A program made the translations under genes and the position numbers. This document shows positions 33,660 through 43,539 of a DNA stretch of 64,000 bases, piece after piece. The stretch is from Nymphalis io (Eukaryota > Arthropoda > Insecta > Lepidoptera > Nymphalidae): NCBI RefSeq assembly GCF_905147045.1, contig NC_065914.1:248001-312000 (forward strand), in the 5' to 3' direction. A model generated the notes under the pieces. It ran no database searches. It worked only from the letters and a program-made list of their open reading frames with translations, and was not told the DNA's origin. The first letter of the stretch is position 1. Every line of letters begins with the position of its first letter.

Positions 33660-34368
33660 TACAAGTAAGTTTCTTGACCATAAAATATTTATCTGAGGAT
33701 AAAATAAATGATATTACAATATAATATTAACAAAGTCGGTTTTTGTCCCGACTGTGTAGGTATCATTTAATTTGTTTAAAAATGTAACAGCATTTTTACC
33801 CACAGCTGGGATAAGGCGTCATCTCCTTATTACGAGTACACACGTATAGGATCTCTACATGATAATCGAATAAAAACTTCTGGATACGAAGCCTTATAAA
33901 TATTTTTTTTTATAGAATAGGAAGGCGGACGAGCATATGGGCCACCTGATGGTAAGTGGTCACCAACGCCCATAGACATTGGCATTGCAAGAAATGTTAA
34001 CCATCGCTTACATCGCCAATGCGCCACCAACCTTGGGAACTAAGATGTTATGTCCCTTGTGCCTGTAATTAAATACTCAATATTTAATTTAGTTACTAGA
34101 ACACCTCGTGCTCCTTGAAGAACATCGCGAGGAAACCTGCATGTTTCCAATTACAATATAAACTAATATTATAAATGGGAAAATAAATATATCTGTTTGT
34201 CTGTTAAACTTCCCCCCCCCCCCTCCCGGCTTCTCTTTATGTTATATGTGTGCAATTGGGCCACCTGATGGTTAGTGGTCACCATCACCCATAAGCATTG
34301 ATGTAAGAAATAATAACCTAGTTTATAAGCTAGTCTTTATAGATGCTATTTAAAATAAAATCACTGAC
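33660..34368. repeat. Non-coding stretch with SINE-like repeat D
   Basis: 33905-34075 is repeat D on minus with its poly-T end at 33902-33911. 34105-34305 matches the F-G intron of copy 1 in inverted sense, including the C run. The rest (33660-33900) has no recognisable content. Confidence 0.6.
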
Positions 34369-35316
34369 CTTATTAGCGGTTCCAAAAATTGAGCCAGCCT
34401 CGCTACAACAGCGTTGATGTTGCTAACCAGTTCACACTTGTTGATGACTGCGAAGAACGGCATGTCCAAAGCCAGCAGAAGACCGATGTGTTCTTCTGTG
34501 ATGCGAGTTATACCGGCTGTTGCCGAAATCTAGAAATAAAAAAAAAACTTTATAGTATAAGTTGATAATATGACTACAGTGCCATCTATAATATTATCTT
34601 GTAGCTGAATTAAAAAACTTACAGCCACTGGGTCGCTGTGACCCTGGCCCCTCGGGCAAAAATTAAAGACACGACAGGTTAGGGAGCAACCCCGCGGCCC
34701 GTACCCAGACTGGCCTAGGCCAGTTAGGAGGAACCAACTCTCTCTCTTAAAAAACTTTCATTAATAAGACGTATTGCTCGATAAGGGTTTATAAATATGA
34801 TAAAAAATTGTGTTTAAACTCTTACATAGTTTAATTGTAACAAAAGAGTTTAGTCTTTTGCCGATTATTTTTAGTAGGATCTACAGTTTGAGCCGGTGTT
34901 AGGTTTATATATTATTACCTGAATAAATTATTTTGATTTTGAGCTGTTTGTAAAAATGTATTAATAAGATAAGATATTTATTCAATAAAATGAAAATTAA
35001 CTTTTGGTTTGATATGTCAGGACTCCAAAAATCCTTACCTAATAATAATTTGAAAACACGTTATCAGGGCTATAGAAAAAGACTTAGGATACCTAAAATC
35101 TGAACCCCCCCCCCACACTTATGGGAACTAGTAATAAATAAACATACTTACAACGAGCATGGCGTAGTGCGGGGAGTAACCCGTGAGCCCGTGGAGCGTG
35201 CTGCGTTGGTACTTGCTGTGGCCCGCCAGGTCCAGGAAAGACACCAGCTTGGCGCTCCTCTCTCCGATGCGCTCCGCTGTCATCAGCTCGGAACAACCGT
35301 AGTTGACGACATTACC
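34369..35316 (-). pseudogene. GTPBP2: GTPBP2 copy 2 exons E and F with their intron
   Basis: E (35316-35152) encodes the same GNVVNYGCSEL...DLAGHSKYQ... peptide as copy 1. F (34529-34369) is 161 nt instead of 162: one C is missing near its 3' end, so the last codons are shifted (LEPLIR). The 340-nt intron part 34620-34990 matches copy 1 (6960-7330), including the palindrome CTGGCCTAGGCCAG. Confidence 0.85.
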
Positions 35317-35470
35317 CTGATTGTATGAATGTAATACATTATATGACTTTCATTTTAGGTATAAGTAATACCGGGTAGTGTTGCATGTCGATAGTCCACT
35401 ATCGATAAAATCGATAGTTTTGGACTATCGATAATCAATGATTTTTCGATAGTATTGACGTATTGATTTT

Positions 35471-35747
35471 TGACGAGCCGGTTTGCGTGGTTGGTAGTTA
35501 CTTGCCTTTCATGCCAAAGGTCGTGGGTTCGATTCCCACCCAGGACAGACATTTGTGTGCATGAACATGTCTGTTTGTCCTGAGTCTGGGTGTAATTATC
35601 TATATAAGTATGTATTTACAAAAGAAAAGTAGTATATGTAGTATATCAGTTGTCTGGTTTCCATAACACAAGCTCTGCTTAATTTGGGATCAGATGACCG
35701 TGTGTGAATAATGTCCAATATTATTATTATTATTATTTTTATTTAAC
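35471..35747 (+). mobile_element. SINE family A, full length, with (ATT)n
   Basis: It has the head GACGAGCCGGTTTGCGTGG, the B box GGTTCGATTCCC, the body, and an ATT tail at 35725-35747 that touches the end of the R4/Dong-type LINE. It is the inverted counterpart of 6233-6483. Confidence 0.85.
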
Positions 35748-36324
35748 TTTTAAAGTTTCTCTTCTTTCGAAGAGTTTAAATCGAAAACGCGGGCTGCAGC
35801 CAAGCGTTAAGGAGTGTTGCTTATATTAAAAACTTTGATGATAAAGTGGATGATGATATAAACTTTCGGGTGATACGGCAGGTGTTAATGATTATGGCTT
35901 TTTGAAGTATATGGAGGATATACGCTGGCATTTGTAAGGTGTTCAGACTTCGTGTCAAGGATTTTGGCACGATACCTGTGGATGATAGGACTATTGGGAC
36001 TATGTGTACTGTTTGTGCTTTCCATTGCGTTTTAATTTCTATGGCGAGATCTTGATATTTACTTAACTTTTCAGATATTGTGGTTTGTATGTTATGTGAA
36101 TTAGGAATGGCTATATCGATAAGATAAACGATTCTATTGAATTTATCATGAACGGTAATATCTGGTCTATTATAACAGATAGTTTTGTCAGTTATTATTG
36201 TTCTATCCCAGTAGATTTTGTGGTTTCTAGTGTCTAATACACTTTCCGGTTTATATTTGTAATATGGATTCATTTCTGTTATAAGTTTATATTTGTATGC
36301 TAAATGTTGGTGTATGATGTTCAT

Positions 36325-37905
36325 TCATTGTGCCAGCTATTGATAACCACAAGCAAGTTGACGCAATTTATACCGATTTAACCAAGGCTTTCGACAAAGT
36401 TTCGCACGATATTTTACTCTTAAAACTAAGCAAGTACGGATTCAATGGTAATATGCTTGAGTGGTTCAAATCATATTTATACAATAGACAACAATTTGTT
36501 GTCTTAAAAGGTTTTAGCTCGAGTCTATATAAAGCCTGCTCCGGGGTTCCTCAAGGGTCACACTTAGGACCTTGGCTCTTTAATATCTTCATTAATGATA
36601 TTTGCGATACGGTACATTATAGTAGAGTATTTTTATTTGCGGACGATTTAAAATTAACAAAAGTAATAAACAACTTAGCTGACTCAGAGCTCTTACAGGT
36701 GGATATTAATGCTATATATAATTGGTGTAAAAATAATAAAATGGAATTAAACGTCAGTAAATGCAAGCATATAAAATTTACGCGAAATCTCAATATAATC
36801 AAAACAATATATAGCATTGATAACATCAAGTTGGAGGAAGTTTTTGAAATAAGTGATTTGGGTGTCATTTTTGATGACAAGCTTACTTTTGTCCCGCACT
36901 TCAATAAAATAATTACGAAAAGTTCCAAAACGTTAGGATTTTTAATTAGAAATGGTAAACACTTCACGAATAACACGAAAAAAATAATCTATAACGCTTA
37001 CGTGCGTAGTGTACTGGAGTACGGTAGTGTTGTGTGGAATCCTTGTTACAATGTACATCGTCTGCGTATAAAGAGAATACAGAAGCGATTTGTATATCAT
37101 CTATCCAGAAACAAAAAAACCTCATACAATAAATCTAATAAAAATTACAGCAATCTCTTGAAAGACTTTAATATGGATAGTCTCTCTGTACGCAGACAAT
37201 TATTAGATCTCTCTTTCCTATTTAAGATAATTCGTAACGAGATCGACTGTACTTACTTACTTGAAAAGATATACTATCGTATTCCAAGGCGCAATGTTCA
37301 TAGTTTTCTGGGCACTTTTGATGTCAGAATATCAAAAACGAAATTAGGATGTAATGCACCAATGCCTAGATCATCACGGTTGTACAATGGTTTTTGTCAA
37401 GATCTAGATATTTTTAATGACTCTGCCATGATTTATCGTAAACGGGCGCTAGAATTGTTGAGAGATGCAAATAAATAATAAATAAATAAATAAATAATAA
37501 ATAATGTTATCTTAATTTTATTTTGTATTAATTAGTATATTTTTAGTAATTTTTTTGTAACGTAAACTTTGCATGAATTTAATGAATTATTTAATTTTAA
37601 TTTGTACCTATATCAATTTCAAACTATTTGTGTTATTAATTTTAATTTTATTAAGTGCATGTTTATTTTTTTATGATCTTTAATTTGTACCAATTTGGAC
37701 TTTTTTTTTTTTTAATCTTTCTACTCATGTTGCTATAATTATGTGTTAATGTATTTTTAAAACAAATATTGTAATTGTTGTGGCTACTTTAAAAAGCTTC
37801 ACATGTTAGCTATTTTCACTAAATTGTTTTACATTTGTCATTAAAACATGTAGTAGCTACTAGTGGTCCTTAAAATAAATAAAATAAAAAAATAAAAAAA
37901 AATAA
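36325..37905 (+). mobile_element. 5'-truncated LINE nested in the R4/Dong-type LINE
   Basis: A partial reverse transcriptase frame is followed by an AT-rich 3' end and an AAATAAATAAAATAAA tail. The host LINE is uninterrupted at this point in the 5.3-kb copy (GCAATCATACACCAAC). ATGAT at both ends (36317-36321 and near 37906-37910) fits a short target-site duplication. Confidence 0.8.
36330..37478 (+). CDS. LINE reverse transcriptase, N-terminally truncated
   Basis: This frame is open for 382 codons. It begins inside the polymerase, just before motif A (YTDLTKAFDKVSHD), then SGVPQGSHLGPWLFN (motif B) and FLFADDLKLTK (motif C). The C-terminal region with YGSVVWNP and LRIKRIQKRFVYH is that of Jockey/CR1-group elements. 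There is no internal stop, which suggests a fairly young insertion. Without endonuclease and fingers it is not active. Confidence 0.85.
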   Translation: MPAIDNHKQVDAIYTDLTKAFDKVSHDILLLKLSKYGFNGNMLEWFKSYLYNRQQFVVLKGFSSSLYKACSGVPQGSHLGPWLFNIFINDICDTVHYSRVFLFADDLKLTKVINNLADSELLQVDINAIYNWCKNNKMELNVSKCKHIKFTRNLNIIKTIYSIDNIKLEEVFEISDLGVIFDDKLTFVPHFNKIITKSSKTLGFLIRNGKHFTNNTKKIIYNAYVRSVLEYGSVVWNPCYNVHRLRIKRIQKRFVYHLSRNKKTSYNKSNKNYSNLLKDFNMDSLSVRRQLLDLSFLFKIIRNEIDCTYLLEKIYYRIPRRNVHSFLGTFDVRISKTKLGCNAPMPRSSRLYNGFCQDLDIFNDSAMIYRKRALELLRDANK

Positions 37906-39780
37906 AATGATTGCAGCCACTTGATCATGTCGATGCTTATAATCGGTCTGTGCGAGAGATTTGCAAGCCCCCCTTATGTGCTGAATAGTTTCAGAGGCTG
38001 CGTTACATTGTCTACATAAGTCAGTAGGTTGATTATTATCCTTCATTATGTACTTCCTATAGTTACGAGTTGCTATTATTTGGTCTTGAATGGCGAGCAT
38101 AAAACCTTCGGTCTCAGGGAACAGTTCACCTCGTTTGAGCCATTCGTTCGACTTCTCTTTGTCGACGTGGGGTTGGTTCAAATAGGCTCGGTGCCTCCCA
38201 TGTAGTGTTTTTTCAGTCCATGCCAACATTTGTTGTTGTGTACTTATGATATGTTCGTTTACTTGAGTGTTTTTGTCATGTAGGTTTAATGGTGTAAGCT
38301 TTTTGTCTATTTCTGTTGCGTGTCTATGTAGAGGTGAGTGTTCGTATTTATCATGGAAGTATGCTCTGAGTGAGAGTATCTGCTTATTGTGTAAATTGTG
38401 TATGTCTATTAATCCCCTTCCTCCTTCTTTGCGTGGTAGTGTGAGCCTTTGAATACAAGATTTTGGATGATGTTTCCTATATTTAGTGAAGTGAGTGTTA
38501 ATAGTACGCTGCAATTTGTTTATGTCACTTTTTGACCATTGTATTATTCCGAGAGAAGAGTACGTAAGTAAGGGTATGGCAAATGTGTTAATAGCTTTTA
38601 TTGTGTTTTTAGAGTTAAGGTGTGTCTTTAATACGAGATTTAATCGGTGCGAGAATTTTGTAAGCAGTTCTTGTTTTGTCGTAGTTTGTAGTATTTGCCT
38701 AGATTGTTTAAAACCAAGGTATTTATATGTGCTTTGTTCATCCATTGGTTCAATTTGTTCACCAGTTTCGAGTGTGTAGCTATTATTAAGGATTTTTCCT
38801 TTCGAGATTGACAGAATTTTGCACTTGTCGACACCGAATTTCATATGAATATCTTTGGAGAACTGTTCCGTAATGCTTGCTAACTCAAGCAGCGTGTTTT
38901 TGTCAATGGAGTAAAGTTTTATATCGTCCATGTACATGAGGTGTGATAAGTTATATTGGGTGTTATTACCGTAAAGTGTGAATCCTGTATTGGTTTTATT
39001 TAACAAGAGTGAAAGAGGATTTAAGGCCAAGCAAAACCAGAGGGGGCTCAGAGCGTCTCCTTGAAAAACTCCTCGTTGGATACGAATTGGTTCAGTAGTT
39101 AGAGATTTCATGGACGATTGTTTTATTTTTAATACAGTTTGCCAGTTTTGCATAGAATTTTGAAGAAATGATATGAGGGTTGGGTCTATTTTATACAATT
39201 TTAAGACATACAATAACCAGCTATGCGGGACTGAATCAAAGGCTTTTTGATAATCAATAAACATAGTATGGATATCTGATTTTGATTTTACCGCACTACT
39301 TAAAATGATTGCATCAAAAGTAAGCTGCTCCTTACAACCTTGGCTATTTTTTCTACACCCCTTTTGCTGTTCGGCTAGTATATTATGTTTAGTTAAATGT
39401 TTGTATATTTCTTCACTTATGCAAGCTGATAAAATTTTATATATGGTTTGTAAGCAAGTTATTGGTCAGTATTTATCTGGATTTGTGGTATCATGTTTAT
39501 CTTTAGGTACTAAGTATGTGATTCCATGTGTTATATATTTCAGTAGTAAATGTGGTGATTGAATGAATGTATTTAAGTACTTATGTATGTATGAGTGTAT
39601 GCTACTACATTTCTTGTACCAATAGTTGTGAATATTGTCTGAGCCTGGGGATTTCTAATTGTGCATTCGTTTGATGACATCTATAAATGTTTCTATTGGT
39701 ATGAAGTTGATCTCCATCTCTGGAATATGTGTAGTTATTTCGTTAACCCAGTCTGCATGTTCATTATGTTCTATGGGGTT

Positions 39781-40274
39781 TTATTCCACCAACCCGCATT
39801 GGAGCAGCGTGGTGGAATAAGCTCCAAACCTTCTTAAAAAAAGGGAGAGGAGGCTTTAGCCCAGCAGTGGGACATTCACATGCTGCTACGGATACGAACG
39901 GTTTAGACAACTGCACGGGACTAATACTAGTACTTGTGTGTGCGTACAAGCACAGACAGTCTCTATTCCCACACACTCTTAATCCTATTGAGAACCGAGA
40001 TGGTAGTGAATAGAATGTGTAAATCGTTACCAATGATAGCGTGTTAAAACCCAGATTAGCACCACTAAATTGGAACAGCGTATTGGTATAAGCTCCTCAT
40101 CAAAGGGAGAAGAGGGAGGGATTAGCCCAGCCGTGGGACATAGACATTTACATAATCCCAGGGTGAAAATTAGAGAGAGTTCAGGCGCAAACAATGTCTT
40201 TACATGCTTTCAAATCTCACTTCTAGTGTACAACTTACTTTTACTTTTCTTTTCTATTTACTTATTATAAAAAA
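39781..40274. repeat. Bm1-type SINE 3' fragments
   Basis: 39781-39893 (CCACCAACCCGCATTGGAGC, TTAGCCCAGCAGTGGGACATTC) and 40064-40150 (GGAACAGCGTATTGG, TTAGCCCAGCCGTGGGAC) are two separate plus-strand 3' parts. The rest has no recognisable content. Confidence 0.65.
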
Positions 40275-40477
40275 ATAACGCCTCTGCTGGGCTAAGCCCT
40301 CCCCTCCACTTGTGATTTGGAGCTCTAAATTGCAGTTTCAATGCGGGTTGATGGATATACATAGCAATACTTCATCCCATAAAAGCAGATCTCCTGACAA
40401 TGTGTCCATTAATTAAGCACATCAAAGCGCAGTGGTGTTTGCCCGGGCTTTGCAAGTGGGTGGGGGATTGTTCTTAT

Positions 40478-40617
40478 AGCATATGGGCCACCTGATGGTA
40501 AGTGGTCACCAATGCCCATAGACATTGGCATTGCAAGAAATGTTAACCATCGCTTACATCGCCAATGCGCCACCAACCTTGGGAACTAAGATGTTATGTC
40601 CCTTGTGCCTGTAATTA
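40478..40617 (-). repeat. SINE-like repeat D, copy of 33930-34078
   Basis: It is nearly identical to 33930-34078, including the following AATTAAATACTCAATATTTAA and ACTAGAAC. It shows that 40275-40650 and 33205-34105 are duplicates within GTPBP2 copy 2. Confidence 0.75.
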
Positions 40618-40680
40618 AATACTCAATATTTAATTTAGTTACTAGAACTCACGACTTCAACAAGATAATAACGAACGTAC

Positions 40681-40774
40681 CTTGAGTGAGAACGCCTATG
40701 AGCGTCGACTTGCACGCCTCGTTCGCCCCCATCACTGCGACCCGCAGCTCGACGCTCTGCTGCGTGTCCGCCAG
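40681..40774 (-). pseudogene. GTPBP2: GTPBP2 copy 2 exon C: P-loop with Gly-to-Cys change
   Basis: It has 94 nt, acceptor GGTTCGCAG and donor GTACGT. It encodes LADTQQSVELRVAVMGANEA and CKSTLIGVLTQ. The P-loop reads GANEACKST where GxxxxGKST is required, so the last glycine is Cys (TGC for GGC). That residue contacts the phosphates and is nearly invariant. The change alone predicts loss of nucleotide binding. Confidence 0.88.
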
Positions 40775-40866
40775 CTGCGAACCGAGTACGTACTGTAGCG
40801 TAGACAGGTTTAGACAGAGATAGAATTATCAAATCTTTTGACCCTTATCGTGTAACCAGTGTTGGT

Positions 40867-40898
40867 GTTTGTTTCGCTACTTAAGTAGCGAAACAAAC
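40867..40898. repeat. Perfect 32-bp palindrome
   Basis: The sequence 40867-40898 is its own reverse complement with no loop (centre CTACTTAAGTAG, ends GTTTGTTTCG/CGAAACAAAC). It lies in the B-C intron of GTPBP2 copy 2. It could be a cruciform-forming site or a trace of an inversion. Confidence 0.95.
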
Positions 40899-41054
40899 TT
40901 GACAGTTGGTGCGTTCATTGTGTTTTATGTTCAATTTTCGCTTATATTTATGTTAGAACCTCTATGGCAACGTTATAAGCACACATCGACAAACCATCTC
41001 CGTCTCGATCGCGGCCTCGCGGCCCCTCGGTGTACCAGTTCCAGGCGTGCCCAC

Positions 41055-41131
41055 CTTGCGGATGTACACGTCGGCGACAGCGCGCGCGGGTGCCACGCGG
41101 CGGGCCCGCGCGCCCACGAGCGCGGCGCCGA
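41055..41131 (-). pseudogene. GTPBP2: GTPBP2 copy 2 exon B (3' part)
   Basis: This is a GC-rich exon end that encodes RRVAPARAVADVYIRK before donor GTGGGC, and it joins in phase to exon C (RK + LADTQQ). It corresponds to KITEVLVRKVPDNQQ of the family. No acceptor is visible; the exon breaks off into AT-rich DNA near 41132. Confidence 0.75.
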
Positions 41132-41171
41132 TTTATTTTCTGAATTATAATTATATTTATATTATAATTTC

Positions 41172-41622
41172 TGAATTATAATTTTCTGGTTACATTTTCT
41201 GTATAAGTATGTATTTACAAAAGAAAAGTAGTATATGTAGTATATCAATTGTCAGGTTTCCATAGCACGAGTTTTGTACAAGCTTAATTTGGGATCAGAT
41301 CGCCGTGTGTGAAAAATGTCCCAGGATATTATTATTATTAGTTTCAAAGATTTAGAATTAGGATTACGTTGTTAATGTACCAGGAGAACGTTAACAGTGA
41401 GACGGTTTCACCGAACGATTAGATTAAAAGAGTCAATTAGTTTCAGTTAGGATTACAGTGTTAATGTACCAAGAGATCATAAACAGTGAGTCGGTCTCAC
41501 CGAACGATTACATTAAAAGAATTTTGACGAGACGTTTGGCGCGGTTGGTAGATACTTGCCTTTTCACGCCGAAGGTTGTGGGTTCGATTCCCACCCAGGA
41601 CAGACAATTGTGTGCATTAACA
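41172..41622 (+). repeat. Satellite-SINE junction piece at the centre of the duplication
   Basis: It holds headless SINE A (41172-41338), about two 89-bp satellite units (41340-41521), then a SINE A head (41525-41622). The order SINE A, diverged unit (GTTTCAAAGATTTAGAATTAGG), unit is the same as at 19711-20000, so it is a piece of the same higher-order repeat. The second SINE head runs directly into GTPBP2 exon I. Confidence 0.8.
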
Positions 41623-41778
41623 CATTTTCCACGTAGGGGACTCGACGGAGCCCGTCGTGGGGGGACTGCTCGCGCGAGGGCGACTCTACGAGGGCGACGA
41701 ACTTATCATAGGTGCGTTGCGTTCTGTTAGTTGTGAGATGAATAGAGCGACGTATATTTAACACCCCCCCCCCTCCAG

Positions 41779-42008
41779 GACCTCTGGAGTCCGGCGAGTT
41801 CGCGGAGATATCCGGGCGCACGATATACCGCAACCGCGTCCCGTGCGGCAGCGTGCGCGCGGGACAGTCGGCGTCGCTGGGCCTGGGGCGCTTCCCGCCG
41901 GGACTGCGGCAGGGCATGGTGCTGCTGGCGCGGCCAGAGGGCTACGCCGCGGGACACGAGCGGCCCACCTTCGGAGGCTGTCCGCCCGGGACTTGCAGAG
42001 GACGACAG
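41779..42008 (+). pseudogene. GTPBP2: GTPBP2 copy 3 exon J
   Basis: It has 230 nt with acceptor CCCCCTCCAG and donor GTGGGT. It encodes PLESGEFAEISGRTIYRNRV and MVLLARPEGYAAG, ending GGCPPGTCRGRQ. It differs from copy 2 at a few residues (Glu for Ala in EFAEIS, Gly for Val in SGRT, Glu for Gly in RPEG). Confidence 0.85.
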
Positions 42009-42505
42009 GTGGGTCGCTAATTCAAACCTTATTACTAAATAAAAACTTACAAGTATTTAAGACAGAATATATATACGCGGCCAGTATTCTAGAATTTTAG
42101 ATTCATCACTCTCCGGTGAAATGTTGACATGATGATGATGATGATGAGTGAGAGAATGTTCTTACAGAGTAGCCATACTGGTTGTAGCTTTATATTTAAA
42201 ATTATATTATACAAACGATTTAAAAATGCTTTTTTGAATAACGTTTCTACCGCCAAATAGCAATACTTAGTATTATTGTGTGCTAGTTTGAAAGATGAGT
42301 TAGACAGTGTAACTATAGGCACAAGAGACGTAATATCTTAATCCCCAAGGTTGATGGCGCATTACGATGTTAGGGGTGATTAATAGACTGTGACAAAGTC
42401 TATGGGTAGTGACGACCACTTACCATAAGGTGGTCATTTGCCAGCGTACCTATACGAAATTAAAAAAGTGATATATTTTTTTATTTTCAAAATTCATTGT
42501 TACAG

Positions 42506-42775
42506 ATATCAGAACTAGTCCACTCATCGCAAGCTTCGGATAAGAATCGAAAGAACGCGAGGAGACAGAACAAGAATATCCTCCAGGACATCGCCAATGT
42601 GAAGAACAGCCTCACGAAGACATCGGACACGAAGTGCACGAACGTGTACGTGTCGGACGACGGGAGCAAGTACAGCGACGCGCACTTGTCGAGCGACACG
42701 CAGGACAAGTGCGTGTGTGACGACCTGGTGTTCCTCGAAGACCCAAACGACCCTAGAGGCTGTATATACTTTCAG
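42506..42775 (+). pseudogene. GTPBP2: GTPBP2 copy 3 exon K: lineage-specific 90-residue insertion
   Basis: It has 270 nt, acceptor TTGTTACAG, donor GTGAGC, phase 0. It encodes ISELVHSSQASDKNRKNARR, then TSDTKCTNVYVSDDGSKYSD, DTQDKCVCDDLVFLEDP, ending CIYFQ. Vertebrate GTPBP2 has only a few residues between the LLxxGMVMVSP and VLLFHATTF blocks. This charged, probably loop-forming insertion is therefore special to this gene lineage. Copy 1 has it with only three residue changes. Confidence 0.8.
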
Positions 42776-43049
42776 GTGAGCAGAAAACTCTACTCGTTTT
42801 TCGTTAGATATGCGATTCCATGCGATTCGCTACCAGCTCTGCTGTATTGTACACTACAAACACTTCCCGATCAATATATCTCTATATATAACACGACACT
42901 GTTACACTTAACCACTTATATACACTTTAGTTTTACTTACAAAGTTCCGATAAAAACTTCACAGATAACCAAAACGCTAAATTTATACGACTATAGATTT
43001 GTATATGTTTGCACAGCACATTGTGTGTGTGTGTGTGTTTTTTTATCCG

Positions 43050-43300
43050 TAACAGCACATGAATGTCCTACTGCTGGGCTAAAGGCCTCCTCTCCCTGTT
43101 TTGAGGAGAAGGTTTGGAGCTTATTCCGCCACGCTGCTCCAGTGCGGTTTGGTGGAATACACATGTGGCAGAATTTCAGTGAAATTAGACACATGCAGGT
43201 TTCCTCACGATGTTTTCCTTCATCGTAAAGTACGAGATGAATTACAATCACAAATTAAGTACATGAAAATTCAGTGGTGCCTGGATAATCTCGGCTGTTT
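43050..43300 (-). mobile_element. Bm1-type SINE with deleted tRNA core
   Basis: It matches 9598-9840, with the same missing head core (GGTGCCTGGATAATCTCGGCTG). It lies in the K-L intron after a (GT)n tract. Confidence 0.85.
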
Positions 43301-43539
43301 TTTTATATGCTAGCAATATTAGCACAGACTGTGCAATATAATATGTAATGTGGTAATGAATTAAATTTGATTGAACATAACAGGCATCCGTGCATGTCCT
43401 GAGACACTCCACGGCCATCTACCCAGAGTTCCAGTGCTCTGTGCATGTCGGGAACGTGCGTCAGACGGCTATTATCGAGGTAACGAATACATACATCAAA
43501 CTCACTTTGCGGAGTGGAATTAAATAGTTTAATTTTGCT

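Larger units (their letters stand above)
35748..39776 (-). mobile_element. R4/Dong-type LINE, 5' truncated, with another LINE nested
   Basis: Read on minus: linker and fingers (about 39776-39265), polymerase (39264-37870), then after the nested element the zinc-finger/nuclease end (36324-35821) and a 3' end next to (ATT)n. The ATT junction is the same as at 6214-6232. The 5' end is cut at a Bm1-type SINE fragment. This copy keeps the polymerase that the 4.5-6.2 kb copy lost. Confidence 0.85.
35821..39776 (-). pseudogene. R4/Dong reverse transcriptase and restriction-like endonuclease, split
   Basis: Upstream of 39265 the frame has KSPGSDNIHNYWYKK, YLVPKDK and EEQQKGC-like LAEQQKGCRKNSQGC blocks typical of R4/Dong, with two stops (Trp to TAG and Arg to TGA by inference from the family). 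From 39264: FIDYQKAFDSVPHSW (motif A), RGVFQGDALSPLWF (motif B) and LMYMDDIKLYS (motif C). Then CRQCNAASETIQHIRGAC, and beyond the insertion NRPDITVHDKF...YLIDIAIP. All catalytic motifs are visible, but stops and the insertion make it inactive. Confidence 0.85.
30652..41131 (-). pseudogene. GTPBP2: GTPBP2-like gene, copy 2, rearranged (exons B-M, order scrambled)
   Basis: On minus, from 5': B 41131-41055, C 40774-40681 (P-loop), E 35316-35152, F 34529-34369, D 33552-33437, partial F 33199-33084, H 32942-32846, I 32765-32651, J 32578-32349, L 31381-31286, M 30846-30652. Exon D, which should precede E, lies between two F copies; G and K are missing. Most exons are open with GT-AG borders and matching phases. 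The first F has lost one C (GGAACCGC for GGAACCCGC), which shifts the frame. H lacks 9 nt in frame. The C-E interval is filled by an R4/Dong-type LINE. Because of the order it cannot make a full protein, but a spliced fragment H-I-J is conceivable. Confidence 0.85.
41624..43479 (+). pseudogene. GTPBP2: GTPBP2-like gene, copy 3 (exons I partial, J, K, L)
   Basis: Exon I is cut at its 5' side (41624-41711, joined to a SINE A head). J 41779-42008, K 42506-42775 and L 43384-43479 are complete, open and in phase, with GT-AG introns. It has the best copy of the J-K-L region. Exon M is absent: the L-M intron (TTAATTTTG) jumps to the 3' flank (CTAGCTAGCTCCACTG) at about 43539. The J-K intron carries a repeat D (42240-42450) that copy 2 lacks. 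It encodes no GTPase core. Confidence 0.85.

Noticed and set aside
30652..41131. A functional GTPBP2 gene on minus
   Set aside because: Exon D is out of order, exons G and K are missing, one F is frameshifted and the P-loop Gly is changed.
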